From assembly GCA_964354225.1 (NCBI GenBank), contig CAYGZC010000209.1, positions 1-44,424 on the forward strand: a stretch of 44,424 nucleotides of DNA, in the 5' to 3' direction. The notes below the pieces were generated by a model. That model searched no databases. It saw nothing but the letters and a program-made list of their open reading frames with translations, and was not told where the DNA came from. This document shows positions 42,878 to 44,424 of this stretch, piece after piece; the first letter of the stretch is position 1; every line of letters starts with the position of its first letter. The position numbers and the translations under genes are program-made. This stretch comes from CAYGZC01 sp964354225 (GTDB lineage: Bacteria; Bacteroidota; Ignavibacteria; UBA10030; SZUA-254).

Positions 42878-43966
42878 CTAAATATTGATTTCGACTTTCT
42901 GATTTGCTTTTCCTGAGTGTTGATGAATACTCAGTTGAGCAGCCATATTACGTGTTAGTTTACGGATAAATTTTGATTGCTCTGAATCCGGTTCCAAGAC
43001 AACAACCGGTTTTCCGATATCACTGCCGATTCGAATCGGAGTGTAAATTGGTATCTCACCCAAGAACGGTACACCGAGTTCAGTCGCTGCTTTTTCCCCG
43101 CCGCCAGAATGAAATATGTCTTCACGTTGGCCACAGTGACTACAGATGTAGTAACTCATATTCTCAATAATTCCAAGCACTGGTACATTCACCTTCTCAA
43201 ACATTGCATACGCTTTCTTGGCATCAGCAATTGAAATATCTTGTGGAGTTGTCACAACTACTGCGCCGGATAGCGGTATAGTTTGAACAAGCGTCAAATG
43301 AATATCTCCTGTACCCGGTGGTAAATCGAAAACAAGATAATCCAATTCACCCCAATGTACATCCGACATAAACTGCTTCACGGCACCGCTTACCATCGGT
43401 CCACGCCAGATAACTGCTTGCTTAGGATCGACAAGAAATCCAATTGACATCACTTTGACGCCATGCGCTTCAAGTGGCTCCAATTTCTGATCTCTAAGAT
43501 TCGGTCGTTCATTAATTCCCATCATCAATGGAATACTTGGTCCATAAATATCAGCATCGAGCAATCCAACCTTCGCTCCATCGAGAGCAAGTGAAACGGC
43601 AAGGTTTACAGCGACAGTAGATTTACCAACTCCTCCTTTACCGCTTGCTACGGCGATTGTATTTTTGACTCCGGGTAATAAATCAACTGGTCGGTGAATG
43701 TTATTCATTCTTACACTTGATGTCATCTCGATTGTAATTTTTCCAACTCCATCAATTTGGTTTCGGACTGCTGTCTCAGCTAATTTTTTGAATTCGTCAC
43801 GTACCGGACATGCTGGTGTCGTCAATTCAATTTTAAAACTGACATCTTGACCTGTAATTTGAATACCCCTTACGAAATTTAAGGATACAATGTCTCGATT
43901 CAAGTCGGGATCCCGAACGATTTTTAATGCTTCTAAAATATTTGATTCAGTTAAAGTTTTTTTCAT
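42878..43966 (-). CDS. mrp: Mrp/ApbC family Fe-S carrier ATPase
   Basis: A 362-aa protein: an N-terminal MIP18/DUF59 domain (about 7-85; ILEALKIVRDPDLNRDIV) followed by a ParA/MinD-type ATPase. The deviant Walker A is ASGKGGVGKST, switch regions are LLDADIYGPSIP and DYLVFDLPPGTGDIH, and the cluster-binding CxxC is in YYICSHCGQRE. It loads or transfers Fe-S clusters. Together with the NifU-like gene downstream it may serve complex I maturation. The ATG is preceded by AGGACAG, a fair Shine-Dalgarno. Confidence 0.95.
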   Translation of the reverse strand: MKKTLTESNILEALKIVRDPDLNRDIVSLNFVRGIQITGQDVSFKIELTTPACPVRDEFKKLAETAVRNQIDGVGKITIEMTSSVRMNNIHRPVDLLPGVKNTIAVASGKGGVGKSTVAVNLAVSLALDGAKVGLLDADIYGPSIPLMMGINERPNLRDQKLEPLEAHGVKVMSIGFLVDPKQAVIWRGPMVSGAVKQFMSDVHWGELDYLVFDLPPGTGDIHLTLVQTIPLSGAVVVTTPQDISIADAKKAYAMFEKVNVPVLGIIENMSYYICSHCGQREDIFHSGGGEKAATELGVPFLGEIPIYTPIRIGSDIGKPVVVLEPDSEQSKFIRKLTRNMAAQLSIHQHSGKANQKVEINI

Positions 43967-43980
43967 CTGTCCTCAACTAT

Positions 43981-44424
43981 TTACATTCCGTACAGCGCAA
44001 TTATTTCATCTCGCTGCTTTCCAAGTATATTATACTTTGCACCAACTTTGGTGAAAGCTGCTACTGCTTTATCAATATGCTCGATCTCATGGTCGGCAGA
44101 GATTTGTGTACGAATACGTGCTTGTCCTTGAGCAACCACAGGGAAGAAGAAACCGATAACGTAAATTCCTTCCGCATACATATCGCGAGCCACATCCTGT
44201 GCAAGTTTTGCGTTGTATAGCATAACCGGAACAATTGGTGTCTCACCTTCTTTGATATCCAGACCAGCTTTGGTCATCTTCTCACGGAAGTACTTTGTAT
44301 TTCTCTCAAGTTTATCCCGTCGCTCTGTTGTTTTTGAGATTAAGTCGATAACTTTTATTGAAGCAGCTACAACAACTGGTGGAACAGTGTTTGAGAAAAG
44401 ATATGGACGAGCGCGTTGTCGGCA
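43981..44424 (-). CDS. kbl: glycine C-acetyltransferase, C-terminal part (cut by window edge)
   Basis: The last 147 codons of a PLP enzyme; the frame stays open to the right edge, beyond the first in-window ATG at 44277. The entering sequence CRQRARPYLFSNTVPPVVVA and GEGIYVIGFFFPVVAQGQ-like AEGIYVIGFFFPVVAQGQAR, then IRTQISADHE, match 2-amino-3-ketobutyrate CoA ligase (Kbl), with the usual substrate Arg in the RPYLFSN and RIRTQ segments. It makes glycine and acetyl-CoA from 2-amino-3-oxobutanoate and CoA in threonine breakdown. It ends 14 bp before mrp. Confidence 0.93.
   Translation of the reverse strand, partial: CRQRARPYLFSNTVPPVVVAASIKVIDLISKTTERRDKLERNTKYFREKMTKAGLDIKEGETPIVPVMLYNAKLAQDVARDMYAEGIYVIGFFFPVVAQGQARIRTQISADHEIEHIDKAVAAFTKVGAKYNILGKQRDEIIALYGM

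Overview
The window is a chromosome fragment of moderate-to-low GC from a Gram-negative bacterium. Signal peptides, a Tat-type protein, a lipoprotein, a predicted outer-membrane barrel, GHKL two-component genes and a TonB-free but peptidase-rich secretome fit the FCB group (Bacteroidota/Chlorobiota/Ignavibacteria). That placement is inferred from gene flavour only, because no rRNA or marker phylogeny is available here. No tRNA, rRNA or CRISPR array was recognised.

Layout. 0.3-3.5 kb: a LuxR-type response regulator diverges from a HAMP histidine kinase that overlaps a small lipoprotein gene. 3.5-4.6 kb: an ORF6N-domain gene lies between two degenerate ~120-bp direct repeats, followed by a cluster of small palindromes. 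4.6-13.6 kb (minus strand): an M16 peptidase, an alanine-type aminotransferase, three complex I genes (nuoG, nuoH, nuoI), then a catalytic and a non-catalytic M16 partner. 13.9-21.5 kb (minus): a beta-barrel protein, an S9 peptidase, a metallophosphoesterase, a haem-binding protein, an internally duplicated unknown protein and an Old Yellow Enzyme reductase.

21.5-26.0 kb is an accessory island: a cytosine-5 DNA methyltransferase, a GHKL (MutL/MORC-like) ATPase fused to a PD-(D/E)xK nuclease, and a Vsr endonuclease form one tight operon. Hairpin-rich REP-like repeats lie on both sides. Next to it a GIY-YIG nuclease gene is bracketed by two ~85-bp direct repeats.

26.0-37.7 kb: a GH3 glycosidase with a PA14 insert, an unlisted 37-aa ORF, an alpha/beta hydrolase, a DUF6599/DUF362 pair, an OPT transporter, a SUI1 factor, a DEAD-box helicase, uridine kinase and a family 2 glycosyltransferase that ends at a bidirectional terminator.

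37.7-40.5 kb is the most unusual part. A sigma-54-activator-like AAA+ protein with a degenerate GAFTGA loop and an eight-helix membrane protein form a probable two-gene operon. Divergent from it is a 63-aa secreted peptide precursor whose predicted mature part is exactly three copies of a 13-residue repeat. The copies differ at more than half of their codons, yet every difference is synonymous. I propose a peptide signalling or peptide effector locus; this is inference. 40.9-44.4 kb: pdxA-ftsE (plus strand), then a NifU-like scaffold and an Mrp/ApbC ATPase (minus), and the C-terminal part of glycine C-acetyltransferase running off the window edge.
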